DNA of 64,000 bases, from contig JAKLJP010000006.1 of assembly GCA_023151115.1 (NCBI GenBank), positions 186,001-250,000 of the forward strand, in the 5' to 3' direction. Below the pieces are notes generated by a model, which was not told the origin of the DNA, did no database searches, and saw nothing but the letters and a program-made list of their open reading frames with translations. Position numbers and translations under genes: made by a program. This document shows, one piece after another, positions 41,108-48,852 of this stretch; positions within the stretch are counted from its first letter, which is position 1; each line of letters opens with the position of its first letter. The DNA is from Anaerolineae bacterium (GTDB lineage: Bacteria > Chloroflexota > Anaerolineae > 4572-78 > J111).

Positions 41108-42136
41108 ATGAACTATCTATTTCGACGCAAATCGCTTTATATGCCCTCACCGGCGGGGATTTTTTTGGCTTACCTGGCCCTGGGGCTGTGGACGGTAGTG
41201 GTCTTGCTGCCGATTTATTGGCTGGTGGTTACTTCCTTAAAACTGCCCATTCAGGTGGCCGAAGGCCCCTTCTACATCCCATTTGTTGATTTTCAACCCA
41301 CTTTAAATTCCTGGAAATATGTTTTGATCGGCGACCTGAGCAACGACACCTTACGTACTTATGCCAACACCCTGATTGTTGCGCCAACCAGCGCCTTGTT
41401 AGCCTTGCTCCTCGGTACTGCGGCGGCTTACGCTTTGGTTCGTTTTGATTATCAACCGCGGCTGGGCGCCATTTTTTCATTCATTGGCTGCCTCATCCTG
41501 ACAATTGTTGCCATCATTTTGAGTGTACCCTGGCAGGTAGCTATCGCAGCGGGGCTGGCTATTTTTATTATTATTATCTTCACGATTGGCCGGCGCTTCA
41601 AACGCGCTCTGGGCAACGAGGATATTGCCTTTTGGATGATCTCCCAACGCATGCTGCCGCCCATTGCGGTGGTCATCCCGATTTATATCTTATTTCAGCA
41701 ATTAAACATGCTGGACACTCACGCCGCCTTGATTATTACCTATGTGGCAGCCAATTTGCCCATTGTCATCTGGCTAATGCGTGATTACTTTCGCACCATC
41801 CCCATCGAATTGGAGGAATGTGCCGCCATTGATGGGGCCTCACGCTACCGCATCTTCTGGTCCATTGTGCTGCCGCTGGCGGCGCCCGGCCTGGTGGCGA
41901 CCTTTCTGTTTGTCCTCGTCTTTACCTGGAATGAATATCTGCTGGCCTTGTTTCTCTCCGGGGCCAAAGTGCAAACTTTACCCTATGTTATCTCCTCTCA
42001 AAATGCCACCCGCGGGCCGCAGTGGTGGGATATGTCGGTGCTGATTCTGATTATGATTGTGCCGGTTATTGCCATGGCCATCGCCCTGGAGCGTTACATT
42101 GCGCGGGGATTGTTGGTTGGCGCAGTCAAAGGTTAA
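41108..42136 (+). CDS. CUT1 sugar ABC transporter permease (MalG-like) with extra membrane insert
   Basis: A 342-residue permease with GGAG upstream of ATG 41108. The N-terminal segment (LGLWTVVVLLPIYWLVVTSL) and EAA loop (LEECAAIDGASRYRIFWSIV) are typical of MalG. Between ALVRFDYQPR and AFWMISQRMLPPIAVVIPIY an insert of about 50 residues carries two hydrophobic stretches (IFSFIGCLILTIVAIILSV and VAIAAGLAIFIIIIFTIG). In ordinary MalG-type proteins these two anchor segments are nearly adjacent. The partner permease has an insert at a comparable place. Confidence 0.9.
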   Translation: MNYLFRRKSLYMPSPAGIFLAYLALGLWTVVVLLPIYWLVVTSLKLPIQVAEGPFYIPFVDFQPTLNSWKYVLIGDLSNDTLRTYANTLIVAPTSALLALLLGTAAAYALVRFDYQPRLGAIFSFIGCLILTIVAIILSVPWQVAIAAGLAIFIIIIFTIGRRFKRALGNEDIAFWMISQRMLPPIAVVIPIYILFQQLNMLDTHAALIITYVAANLPIVIWLMRDYFRTIPIELEECAAIDGASRYRIFWSIVLPLAAPGLVATFLFVLVFTWNEYLLALFLSGAKVQTLPYVISSQNATRGPQWWDMSVLILIMIVPVIAMAIALERYIARGLLVGAVKG

Positions 42137-42147
42137 AGGAGTTATCT

Positions 42148-43077
42148 ATGGAGTATCGTCAACTGGGAAAAACAGGGCTGAAGGTATCGGCCTTAAGTTA
42201 TGGAGCGTCGTCGTTGGGCGGCGTTTTCCATGAGATTGACGAAACGCAGGGCATCAAAACAGTTCACGCGGCGCTGGACCTGGGCATCAACTTTATTGAT
42301 GTTTCGCCTTACTATGGTCTGACCAAGGCTGAAACCGTATTGGGTAAAGCCCTCAAAGGCATCCCCCGCGACCGCTATTACCTGGCTACCAAAGTCGGAC
42401 GCTATGGCGGGGATCAGTTCGACTTTTCGGCTGAGCGAGTGACGGCCAGTGTAGACGAAAGTTTAGCCCGGTTGGGCGTTGACACCATTGACCTGATCCA
42501 GTGCCACGACATTGAGTTTGGCTCACTGGATCAAATTGTCGAGGAAACCCTGCCGGCCCTGCGCCAACTTCAAGCCCAGGGTAAAGTTCGGTTTGTGGGC
42601 ATTACCGGGTTGCCGCTGAAAGTTTTCGAGAGGGTGCTGGAGCGGGCAGAGATTGATACCGTTCTGTCTTACTGCCACTATGAATTGAATGACACTTCGC
42701 TGGCCGAACTAATCCCGGCTTTGCAGGCCAAACACATCGGCATTATCAGCGCCTCACCCTTGGGCATGGGATTGCTGACCGAACGCGGCGCGCCGGAGTG
42801 GCATCCCGCGCCCGCCGAGATCAAAGAAGCCTGCGCCCGAGCCGCTGCTTATTGTCGCAGCCAGGGGGTGGATATTGCCCAATTAGCCATCCAGTTTAGC
42901 CTATCTAACCCGGATATTGCCACCACCCTGGTTAGCACGGCTACCCCCCCAAATATTATCAAAAACGTAGAATGGCTGGAAACGCCTCTCGATCAGGCTT
43001 TATTAACTCAAGTGCAGGCTATCTTGGCCCCCGTCAAAAACCAAACCTGGCCGAGCGGCCGGCCCGAGAATAATTGA
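42148..43077 (+). CDS. Aldo/keto reductase (L-fucose/L-galactose dehydrogenase-like)
   Basis: 309 residues starting MEYRQLGKTGLKVSALSYGA, with AAAGGAG upstream; a longer frame would overlap the permease. The AKR catalytic tetrad is visible: D51 and Y56 in NFIDVSPYYG, K82 in ATKVGRY and H120 in LIQCHDIEF. SPLGMGLLTERGAPEWHP is a strong match to L-galactose dehydrogenase and L-fucose/D-threo-aldose dehydrogenase types. These oxidise the aldose at C1 with NAD(P) to the lactone. With the fuconate dehydratase upstream this gives the first oxidative step of the proposed pathway. Confidence 0.88.
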   Translation: MEYRQLGKTGLKVSALSYGASSLGGVFHEIDETQGIKTVHAALDLGINFIDVSPYYGLTKAETVLGKALKGIPRDRYYLATKVGRYGGDQFDFSAERVTASVDESLARLGVDTIDLIQCHDIEFGSLDQIVEETLPALRQLQAQGKVRFVGITGLPLKVFERVLERAEIDTVLSYCHYELNDTSLAELIPALQAKHIGIISASPLGMGLLTERGAPEWHPAPAEIKEACARAAAYCRSQGVDIAQLAIQFSLSNPDIATTLVSTATPPNIIKNVEWLETPLDQALLTQVQAILAPVKNQTWPSGRPENN

Positions 43078-43120
43078 TGGTGACTACTATCTACCGTCTA
43101 CAGTCTACTATTTTTAGGAG

Positions 43121-43201
43121 CAATACACTTCAAATAAGGCCGTAGCATAGGGCCTTGTGCCCGCCCACAAGGGGCTAAACTACGTTATTTGAAAAGTATT
43201 G
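43121..43201. mobile_element. MITE family B, copy with CAATAC ends (upstream of zinc dehydrogenase)
   Basis: 81 bp with 17-bp inverted ends CAATACACTTCAAATAA and TTATTTGAAAAGTATTG around the hairpin core GTAGCATAGGGCC...CACAAGGGGCTA. Flanks TTTTTAGGAG and TTTTCAGGAG look like a 10-bp target duplication with one mismatch, which means the insertion duplicated a Shine-Dalgarno-like stretch. Confidence 0.8.
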
Positions 43202-43216
43202 TTTTCAGGAGACTTC

Positions 43217-44239
43217 GTGAAAACCATTATTCTTGAGCAGCCCGGCGTCCTGCGGTTGGCCGAGACTGACCCACCCGGCCAACCCGGTCCCGGCGAAGCC
43301 CTGGTGCGGGTGCGGCGGGTGGGTATTTGTGGCACAGATTTGCACGCCTTTGCCGGCCAGCAAAATTTCTTTAGTTATCCGCGTATCTTGGGGCACGAAT
43401 TAGCGGTTGAGGTCGCTGTCATTGGTCCTACTGAGCAGACTTTAGACATTGCCGTTGGCGACACCTGCTGTGTTATCCCTTATCTGCACTGCGGCCAATG
43501 TATTGCCTGCCGCCGAGGCAAAACCAATTGTTGTGTCAAGATGCAAGTGCTGGGCGTTCACCGAGACGGCGGCATGCAAGAATGGATCATCGTTCCGGTA
43601 GACAAGCTGCTCAAAGCTGAGGCGATCCCCCCAGAGCATCTGGCGCTGGTCGAAATGCTCTGTATCGGCGCACACGCCGTTAAACGAGCGCAATTGGAGG
43701 CCGGGGAGACGGCTTTAGTCATTGGGGCTGGCCCGATTGGCCTGGCCGTATGCCAATTTGCCCTGCTAAGTGGAGTCAAGGTGATAGTGTTGGATATTAG
43801 CGACAAACGCCTTGAATTTTGCCGCCGGCATTTCGCCGTTGAAGCCGTTATTGACGGCAAAGATGATCCACTCACTCAGATTCACGTCCACCTCAAGGGA
43901 GAGTTCCCCACAGCGGTTTTCGACGCCACCGGCAGTTCCAAGTCAATGAATCAGGCTTTTGGGTATGTTGCGCACGGGGGCAGCCTGACGTTTGTGGGCC
44001 ATTTTCCCGGTGATGTCACCTTTCACGACTCTGATTTTCATCAGCGCGAAATGACTCTGCTGGCCAGTCGCAACGCCACTTACGATGATTTTGCCTGGTC
44101 CATCCAGATGCTGCAACAAGGCCAGATCAACTTGATCCCCTGGATCACCCAGCAAGTTTCGCCGGAGGAAATTATCACTGCCTTCCCCACCTGGCTAGAC
44201 CCGGCCCAAGGGATGATTAAGACCATGTTAGAATTTTAG
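43217..44239 (+). CDS. Zinc-dependent alcohol dehydrogenase (sugar-acid/polyol type)
   Basis: 340 residues from GTG at 43217, which has AGGAG six bases upstream. A medium-chain dehydrogenase: catalytic zinc ligands C38 (GICGTDLH), H60 and E61 (ILGHEL), structural zinc cysteines C92, C95, C98 and C106 (HCGQCIACRRGKTNC), and the Rossmann motif VIGAGPIGLAV. In this locus a likely role is oxidation of 2-keto-3-deoxy-L-fuconate or of the starting sugar; L-threonine or sorbitol dehydrogenase-like activity cannot be excluded. The G of its TAG stop is the first base of a family D repeat. Confidence 0.88.
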   Translation: MKTIILEQPGVLRLAETDPPGQPGPGEALVRVRRVGICGTDLHAFAGQQNFFSYPRILGHELAVEVAVIGPTEQTLDIAVGDTCCVIPYLHCGQCIACRRGKTNCCVKMQVLGVHRDGGMQEWIIVPVDKLLKAEAIPPEHLALVEMLCIGAHAVKRAQLEAGETALVIGAGPIGLAVCQFALLSGVKVIVLDISDKRLEFCRRHFAVEAVIDGKDDPLTQIHVHLKGEFPTAVFDATGSSKSMNQAFGYVAHGGSLTFVGHFPGDVTFHDSDFHQREMTLLASRNATYDDFAWSIQMLQQGQINLIPWITQQVSPEEIITAFPTWLDPAQGMIKTMLEF

Positions 44240-44289
44240 TAACTGCTCACTCCTCATGTCATTTCGAGGCTGAAAGCCGAGAAATCTCT
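44239..44289. repeat. Family D half element after the zinc dehydrogenase
   Basis: GTAACTGCTCACTCC leads into ATGTCATTTCGAGGCTGAAAG and GAGAAATCTCT. One arm only, related to 38112-38238; it begins at the last base of the preceding stop codon. Confidence 0.7.
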
Positions 44290-44344
44290 GGGACCGTTGT
44301 CTGCAAACCGCGGATAAGGGTTGTTTCAGCTTCAAGCACAACCG

Positions 44345-45361
44345 TTAGCTGGCATAAGCCACTACCGGCCCCTCAACTGTGACTTGAACGGGAGCGCCTG
44401 GAGACAAATCAAGACGGGGTTGGGTACGGGCTTGCAGACGCAGCCCGGCGGGTAAAGCTATCTCGACCAGTTGATCGTGGCCGAAAAAGCTGATCCGTTC
44501 CACCCGGCCAGGGCCGGTGGGATCGGGTTGCAGGCGAGCCATCTCTGGACGGATGAGGACCTCCACCGGCCCATGCGCCGTTTCGACTAGGGGCAGTTCG
44601 CCTAAAGGGCATGATACAGTGGCTCCATGCGCCACGCCGGTCAAAAAATTGGCTTCGCCGACAAAAGCGGCTACCTCGCGCCGGGCTGGGCGGAGATAAA
44701 GCTGCTGCGGTGAGCCGATTTGGAGAATTGCGCCCTCGATCATCACCGCTACTTCGTCGGCCAGACTGAGCGCCTCTTCCTGGTCGTGGGTGACAAAAAT
44801 GGCCGTGACCCCGGCCTGACGCAAAATCTGGCGGACTTCCTCACGCACGCTCTGACGCAGAGCGGCATCCAGGTTGGAAAACGGCTCGTCCAGCAAAATC
44901 AAAGCCGGTTGTGGGGCCAGGGCGCGGGCCAGGGCGACCCGCTGCTGCTGTCCGCCCGACAGCTCATGGGGCATACGCCCGGCTACCTCAGGCAGGCCGA
45001 CCAGGCTCAACATGTCTGCCACTCGCCCCTTTTTATCTACCCCTTTGGCGATACCATAGGCGATGTTATCGGCCACATTCAGGTGGGGAAAAAGGGCATA
45101 CTCCTGAAAGACCATGCCCACACTGCGCTGCTCCGGGGGCACATACAGCCCCGGCGCGTTAACCAGCCGCCCGCCGATCTCAACCTCACCCTGATCGGGC
45201 ATCTCGAAGCCGGCCAGCAAGCGTAGAGTAGTGGTTTTGCCGCAGCCGCTCGGCCCCAACAGGGCCAAAAAGCGACCTCGCGTCAAGGTTAGATTGACAT
45301 TCTCAACCGCGCGAACCCGGCCAAAATTTTTGGAAAGTCCCTGGCAGCGTACCGCAACCAT
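44345..45361 (-). CDS. Ferric iron ABC transporter ATPase (FbpC-like)
   Basis: A 338-residue importer ATPase. Walker A LLGPSGCGKTTTLRLLAGF (about 34-52), Q-loop MVFQEYALFPHL, signature [15 protein letters not shown], Walker B ALILLDEPFSNLD and switch VTHDQEEAL are all intact. The C-terminal part (about 235-338) is a TOBE-type regulatory domain (VEVLIRPEMARLQPD). Its ATG follows the permease stop codon directly, with no intervening base, so translation is coupled. With the two-module permease and iron-binding protein upstream, it completes an Fbp-type importer. Confidence 0.92.
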   Translation of the reverse strand: MVAVRCQGLSKNFGRVRAVENVNLTLTRGRFLALLGPSGCGKTTTLRLLAGFEMPDQGEVEIGGRLVNAPGLYVPPEQRSVGMVFQEYALFPHLNVADNIAYGIAKGVDKKGRVADMLSLVGLPEVAGRMPHELSGGQQQRVALARALAPQPALILLDEPFSNLDAALRQSVREEVRQILRQAGVTAIFVTHDQEEALSLADEVAVMIEGAILQIGSPQQLYLRPARREVAAFVGEANFLTGVAHGATVSCPLGELPLVETAHGPVEVLIRPEMARLQPDPTGPGRVERISFFGHDQLVEIALPAGLRLQARTQPRLDLSPGAPVQVTVEGPVVAYAS

Positions 45362-47020
45362 CTACCGGCGCAGCCCTTTTTCTTCCTGGGTCAGAATGAT
45401 CCAGACCGAGACCGCCGAAACCAGCACCAGTAACAAGGCCGGAGCCGCCGCCTGGGCAAAAAAGACTTGTTCGGTGGCGCTCCAGATGCGGGTAGCCAGG
45501 GTTTGAAAGCCAGTGGGTCCCAACAGCAGCGTGGCCGGCAGTTCTTTCATGCCGGTCAAAAAGACCAGGGCCAGGCCGGTCAGCAAGCCGGGTTTGAGCA
45601 GCGGGACGGTAATTGAGGTCAGGGTTTGGCCGGGGGTGCGCCCCAGACAGCGAGCAGCTTCTTCCAGGCGAGGGCTGACTTGTAGCAGCGAAGAGCGGGC
45701 GCTGCCAATGGCCTGCGGCAGAAACCGAACCACATAGGCAAATATTAACATAGCCAGTGTTTGGTACAGAAAGGTGGCGTAATTGGCCCCAAAGAAAACC
45801 AGCGCCAGGGCAATGACAATACCGGGCAAAGCATAACCGATATAGGCGCTGCGCTCCAGCCAGCGGCTGCGCTTGCCCGGAAAACGGACCGACAGCACCG
45901 CCAGCGGGATCGCGGCCAAAATTGCTATCAGCGCGGCCAGGCCAGAAGCCGAGACAGAATTAAAGACGATGTTCAGCCCCAACTTGAGTTCCTCGCCGAT
46001 GAGCCAGCCGCGTACCAGCCAGAAACCCATGACCCCCAGGGGCAAGATTACCCCTAACAGTGTAACCAGTCCGCAAAAAACCAGGGCCAGTGGTTTCCAC
46101 GTCCCCAGTTTGATGATGGTGGGAGGACGCTTGGCCCCCGCGCTGCTGCGATAATAACGGGCCTTTCCGCGCAGGCGAGACTCGGCCAGGAGGATGGCCA
46201 GGGTTAAAATGACCAGGAGCAGGGCCAGCACGGCAGCCACGCTGCGGTCCAGCGAGGCGCTGTATTGCAAGTAGATCGCTCGCGTAAACGAGTCAAAACG
46301 CAGCAGCGAAACTGCCCCAAAATCGCTGAGGGTGTAAAGTGCCACCAGCAAGCCGCCGGCCAAAATCGAAGGACGAAGGTGCGGCAGAGTAATCTCCCAA
46401 AAAACACGGCGCGGGCTGCGGCCAAAACTGCGGGCGGCTTCTTCCAGGCTGGGGTCCAATCCGCGCAAAGCAGCTCGCACACTCAGCAGAACGTAGGGAT
46501 AGGTAAAAAGGGTCAGCGCCAACAGCGCACCAGGAAAGCCATAGATCGAAGGCAGCCGCTCGATGCCCAGCGGTTCCAGCCAGTCCTGGATCATCCCTTT
46601 TGGCCCCAACGCCGCCACCAAAGTAAAAGCCCCCACATACGAAGGCCAGACCAAGGGCAGAACTGTGACCACCGCCCAAAATTTGCGTCCCGGCAAATCG
46701 GTGCGAACCGTAAGCCAGGCCAACAGCACCCCTATCACTACCGCCGCTCCTGTCACCGTCAGGGCCAGCCCGGCGCTGCCGGTAAAAACTTCCAGGGTAC
46801 GCGGCTGGAGCAAAATAGTCCAGACCTTGCTGCCTACCCCGGCGGCCCGGATGATCAGGTAGCCAATCGGCAAAAGCGCCGCGGCCGCAATCAGAGTGGC
46901 CGCCATTAAGAGGAAGAAGGGAGGCTGCGTGCTACGGCGGCTTAGCCAACCGAGTTGAAAAGTGGTCCGAAGCGCGGCCAGTTTACTGGGGGCAAGAGCT
47001 TTGCTGTTGGTTGCAATCAT
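45362..47020 (-). CDS. Ferric iron ABC transporter permease (FbpB-like, two modules)
   Basis: A 552-residue fused permease with about twelve membrane segments, the FbpB/SfuB architecture. Each half has an EAA loop: EEAARSFGRSPRRVFWEITLP near residue 190 (shown as two adjoining pieces) and EEAARCLGRTPGQTLTSITVP near residue 460. AAGG lies upstream of the ATG. It imports Fe3+ delivered by the binding protein encoded 180 bp upstream. The C-terminal half includes KELPATLLLGPTGFQTLATR, typical of iron rather than molybdate or sulfate permeases. Confidence 0.92.
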   Translation of the reverse strand: MIATNSKALAPSKLAALRTTFQLGWLSRRSTQPPFFLLMAATLIAAAALLPIGYLIIRAAGVGSKVWTILLQPRTLEVFTGSAGLALTVTGAAVVIGVLLAWLTVRTDLPGRKFWAVVTVLPLVWPSYVGAFTLVAALGPKGMIQDWLEPLGIERLPSIYGFPGALLALTLFTYPYVLLSVRAALRGLDPSLEEAARSFGRSPRRVFWEITLPHLRPSILAGGLLVALYTLSDFGAVSLLRFDSFTRAIYLQYSASLDRSVAAVLALLLVILTLAILLAESRLRGKARYYRSSAGAKRPPTIIKLGTWKPLALVFCGLVTLLGVILPLGVMGFWLVRGWLIGEELKLGLNIVFNSVSASGLAALIAILAAIPLAVLSVRFPGKRSRWLERSAYIGYALPGIVIALALVFFGANYATFLYQTLAMLIFAYVVRFLPQAIGSARSSLLQVSPRLEEAARCLGRTPGQTLTSITVPLLKPGLLTGLALVFLTGMKELPATLLLGPTGFQTLATRIWSATEQVFFAQAAAPALLLVLVSAVSVWIILTQEEKGLRR

Positions 47021-47069
47021 CGCGTTAAATTATCCTTGTAATATAAAACCCTGATCCTGAGCAAAAAAG

Positions 47070-47124
47070 AATGGCGAATAGGCGAATGGCGAATCAGAAT
47101 CACTATTCGCCATTCGCCATTCGC
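47070..47124. repeat. GCGAATGGCGAATA inverted repeat in the iron operon
   Basis: AATGGCGAATAGGCGAATGGCG faces CTATTCGCCATTCGCCATTCGC. It lies between the iron-binding protein and permease genes and could form an intercistronic hairpin. Confidence 0.7.
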
Positions 47125-47199
47125 AAAAAGGATCGACAATTTTTTGTCGCTGTGAGGGCGTAAGCGCCTATTAGCTAAAAATGGCTTATCTCAGGCAAG

Positions 47200-48453
47200 T
47201 TATAAAATCCCCAACTCCTGTAACAATTGCAGCGTGCCGTCCAGGTCTTCCAGTTTGGTCAGGTCAACATTGGGGGTTTGGATTTGCTGAAGCGGGATCA
47301 GGATCGGGTTGAGCTGTATATTGGCCGATAAGGGATACTCATTGGTTTCGGTGTTAAAAAACTGCTGTGAACTCTCACGTAATAGGAAGCGCACAAAAGC
47401 TTCCGCTGCCTCTTTGTTGTCGGTGGTGTTAACAATGCCCACCCCGGCCACATTGACCATCGCCCCGACATCGCCGGCGCGGGGATGATAATTGCGCACC
47501 GGGAAATCTTCGCCTTCTTCGGCCAAAAATTGGAACAGATAATAATGGTTAACAAAACCGGCGTCAATTTCACCGGCCCCTACGGCCTGCACGATGGGCG
47601 CATTACCGGGGAAAACAACCGGCTCATTAGCCTGAATACAGGAGAGCCACTCCCTGGCCCGCTCTTCCCCTTCAACCACCCGCAGGGCAGTGATAAACGC
47701 CTGGAACGAGCCGTTGGTGGGGGCCCATCCGAGGCGGCCCTTCCATTCCGGGGCGCAGAAGCCAAATATATCGTCGGGCAGGTCGGCTTCGCTCAACTTA
47801 TCCGTATTGTAGACCACCACCCGCGCCCGGCCCGACGTGCCAACCCACAACCCCTCCGGCGAGCGGAAGCGTGGATCAACCAAATTCAGCGCATCTTCCG
47901 GCAGAGGAGCCAGTTGTCCGGCCTGGGCCAGCGCCCCCAGCGCCCCGGCATCCTGGCCATAGTAAATATCAGCCGGGCTGTTGGCCCCTTCTTCTAAAAT
48001 GGTGGCGGCCATCTCGGCGGTGCTACCGTAGCGAACTTCGACATTCAAGCCGGTTTCCTGCTCGAACTGGTCAATCAAGGGGCCGACCAATTCTTCGCCC
48101 CGCCCGGAATAAATGGTCAGATCGCCACTCAAATAGGGCACTTGCTCGCCCAACAATGTTGAGGCTTCCTGAGCAGTGGGAATAAATAATTTTTGCCCCA
48201 CTTCAATCACATTGGGGTCGGTAACAGCGGTATAGGTAGAATCACCGGCGGATTTGGCATTGGTGGCTTCGACAATAGCCGGGTAAGCCAGCGGATCGCC
48301 GTAGAATTTTTCGGCCAGCTTGCTCAGCCAGTCGTCGGCCTGGACAGTGTACTCCTGGCCTGCTTCTTGTAAAGGAGGCGCAGCCAGCGCTGCCACAGGC
48401 AGCAAGGTGATAATTAAACCAACAAATATAAAGAAAAGCTTACGAGACAGCAT
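47200..48453 (-). CDS. LysM-fused ferric iron-binding protein (FbpA-like)
   Basis: A 417-residue exported protein. The signal peptide ends at VAALAAPP and has no lipobox cysteine. Residues about 32-95 are a LysM module (YTVQADDWLSKLAEKFYGDP to VIEVGQKLFIP), which normally binds peptidoglycan. The rest is a type-2 periplasmic-binding fold of the FbpA class: LTIYSGRGEELVGPLIDQFE, PADIYYGQDAGALGALAQAG, and the paired iron-ligand tyrosines in FVNHYYLFQF. The LysM module may hold the protein at the wall in place of a lipid anchor. It is the first gene of the iron importer. Confidence 0.9.
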   Translation of the reverse strand: MLSRKLFFIFVGLIITLLPVAALAAPPLQEAGQEYTVQADDWLSKLAEKFYGDPLAYPAIVEATNAKSAGDSTYTAVTDPNVIEVGQKLFIPTAQEASTLLGEQVPYLSGDLTIYSGRGEELVGPLIDQFEQETGLNVEVRYGSTAEMAATILEEGANSPADIYYGQDAGALGALAQAGQLAPLPEDALNLVDPRFRSPEGLWVGTSGRARVVVYNTDKLSEADLPDDIFGFCAPEWKGRLGWAPTNGSFQAFITALRVVEGEERAREWLSCIQANEPVVFPGNAPIVQAVGAGEIDAGFVNHYYLFQFLAEEGEDFPVRNYHPRAGDVGAMVNVAGVGIVNTTDNKEAAEAFVRFLLRESSQQFFNTETNEYPLSANIQLNPILIPLQQIQTPNVDLTKLEDLDGTLQLLQELGIL

Positions 48454-48852
48454 CTTTTTTGAAAAACTCCTTAGGAATTTGATTTTAACAGAATGAGAAC
48501 AACTTGGTTAGTGACATTTGCCCTGTCATTAAAATGACATCTGTCACCGATCCACATCCTAAACTTTTTGGTTATAATAATATGTATTCTCTCCATGATC
48601 AATAGCCCTGTGTTATCTGGCAGGGTTTCACTTGCTAAGTTTATAGTTAATCAAGGTTAATTTTTGGGGCTTTATGACTTTACCACCAGACAAGCGTCAG
48701 TGGATAGTTGTCAGCTTGGGACAACTGTAATATAGGGTCGAGGCAACTACTCGGGTATCATTACGAGCGAAGCGAAGCAATCCCTAGGGTGTGGTGGGGA
48801 ATTGCTTCGGCTTACAGCCTCGCAATGATATGGACTGAGCAGTTACCTAATT
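48454..48852. other. Intergenic region with family D repeat
   Basis: 399 bp between two minus-strand genes. The operon promoter for the iron importer should lie just above 48454. The stretch GACATTTGCCCTGTCATTAAAATGACATCTGTCAC (48510-48545, given in two overlapping readings: TGTCATTAAAATGACATCTG) contains a TGTCAT-AAA-ATGACA palindrome that could be an operator. The part 48742-48847 is a family D element. No gene is supported. Confidence 0.45.
48742..48847. mobile_element. Family D inverted-repeat element
   Basis: About 106 bp. Outer arms GGCAACTACTCGGGTATCAT and ATGATATGGACTGAGCAGTTACC surround an inner GCGAAGCAATCCC...GGGAATTGCTTCGG hairpin. It ends six bases before the stop codon of the TIGR01777 gene region. 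Confidence 0.7.

Noticed and set aside
46265..46909. Plus-strand open frame opposite the iron permease
   Set aside because: Low-complexity Gln/Arg translation, no start signals; the permease is intact on the other strand.
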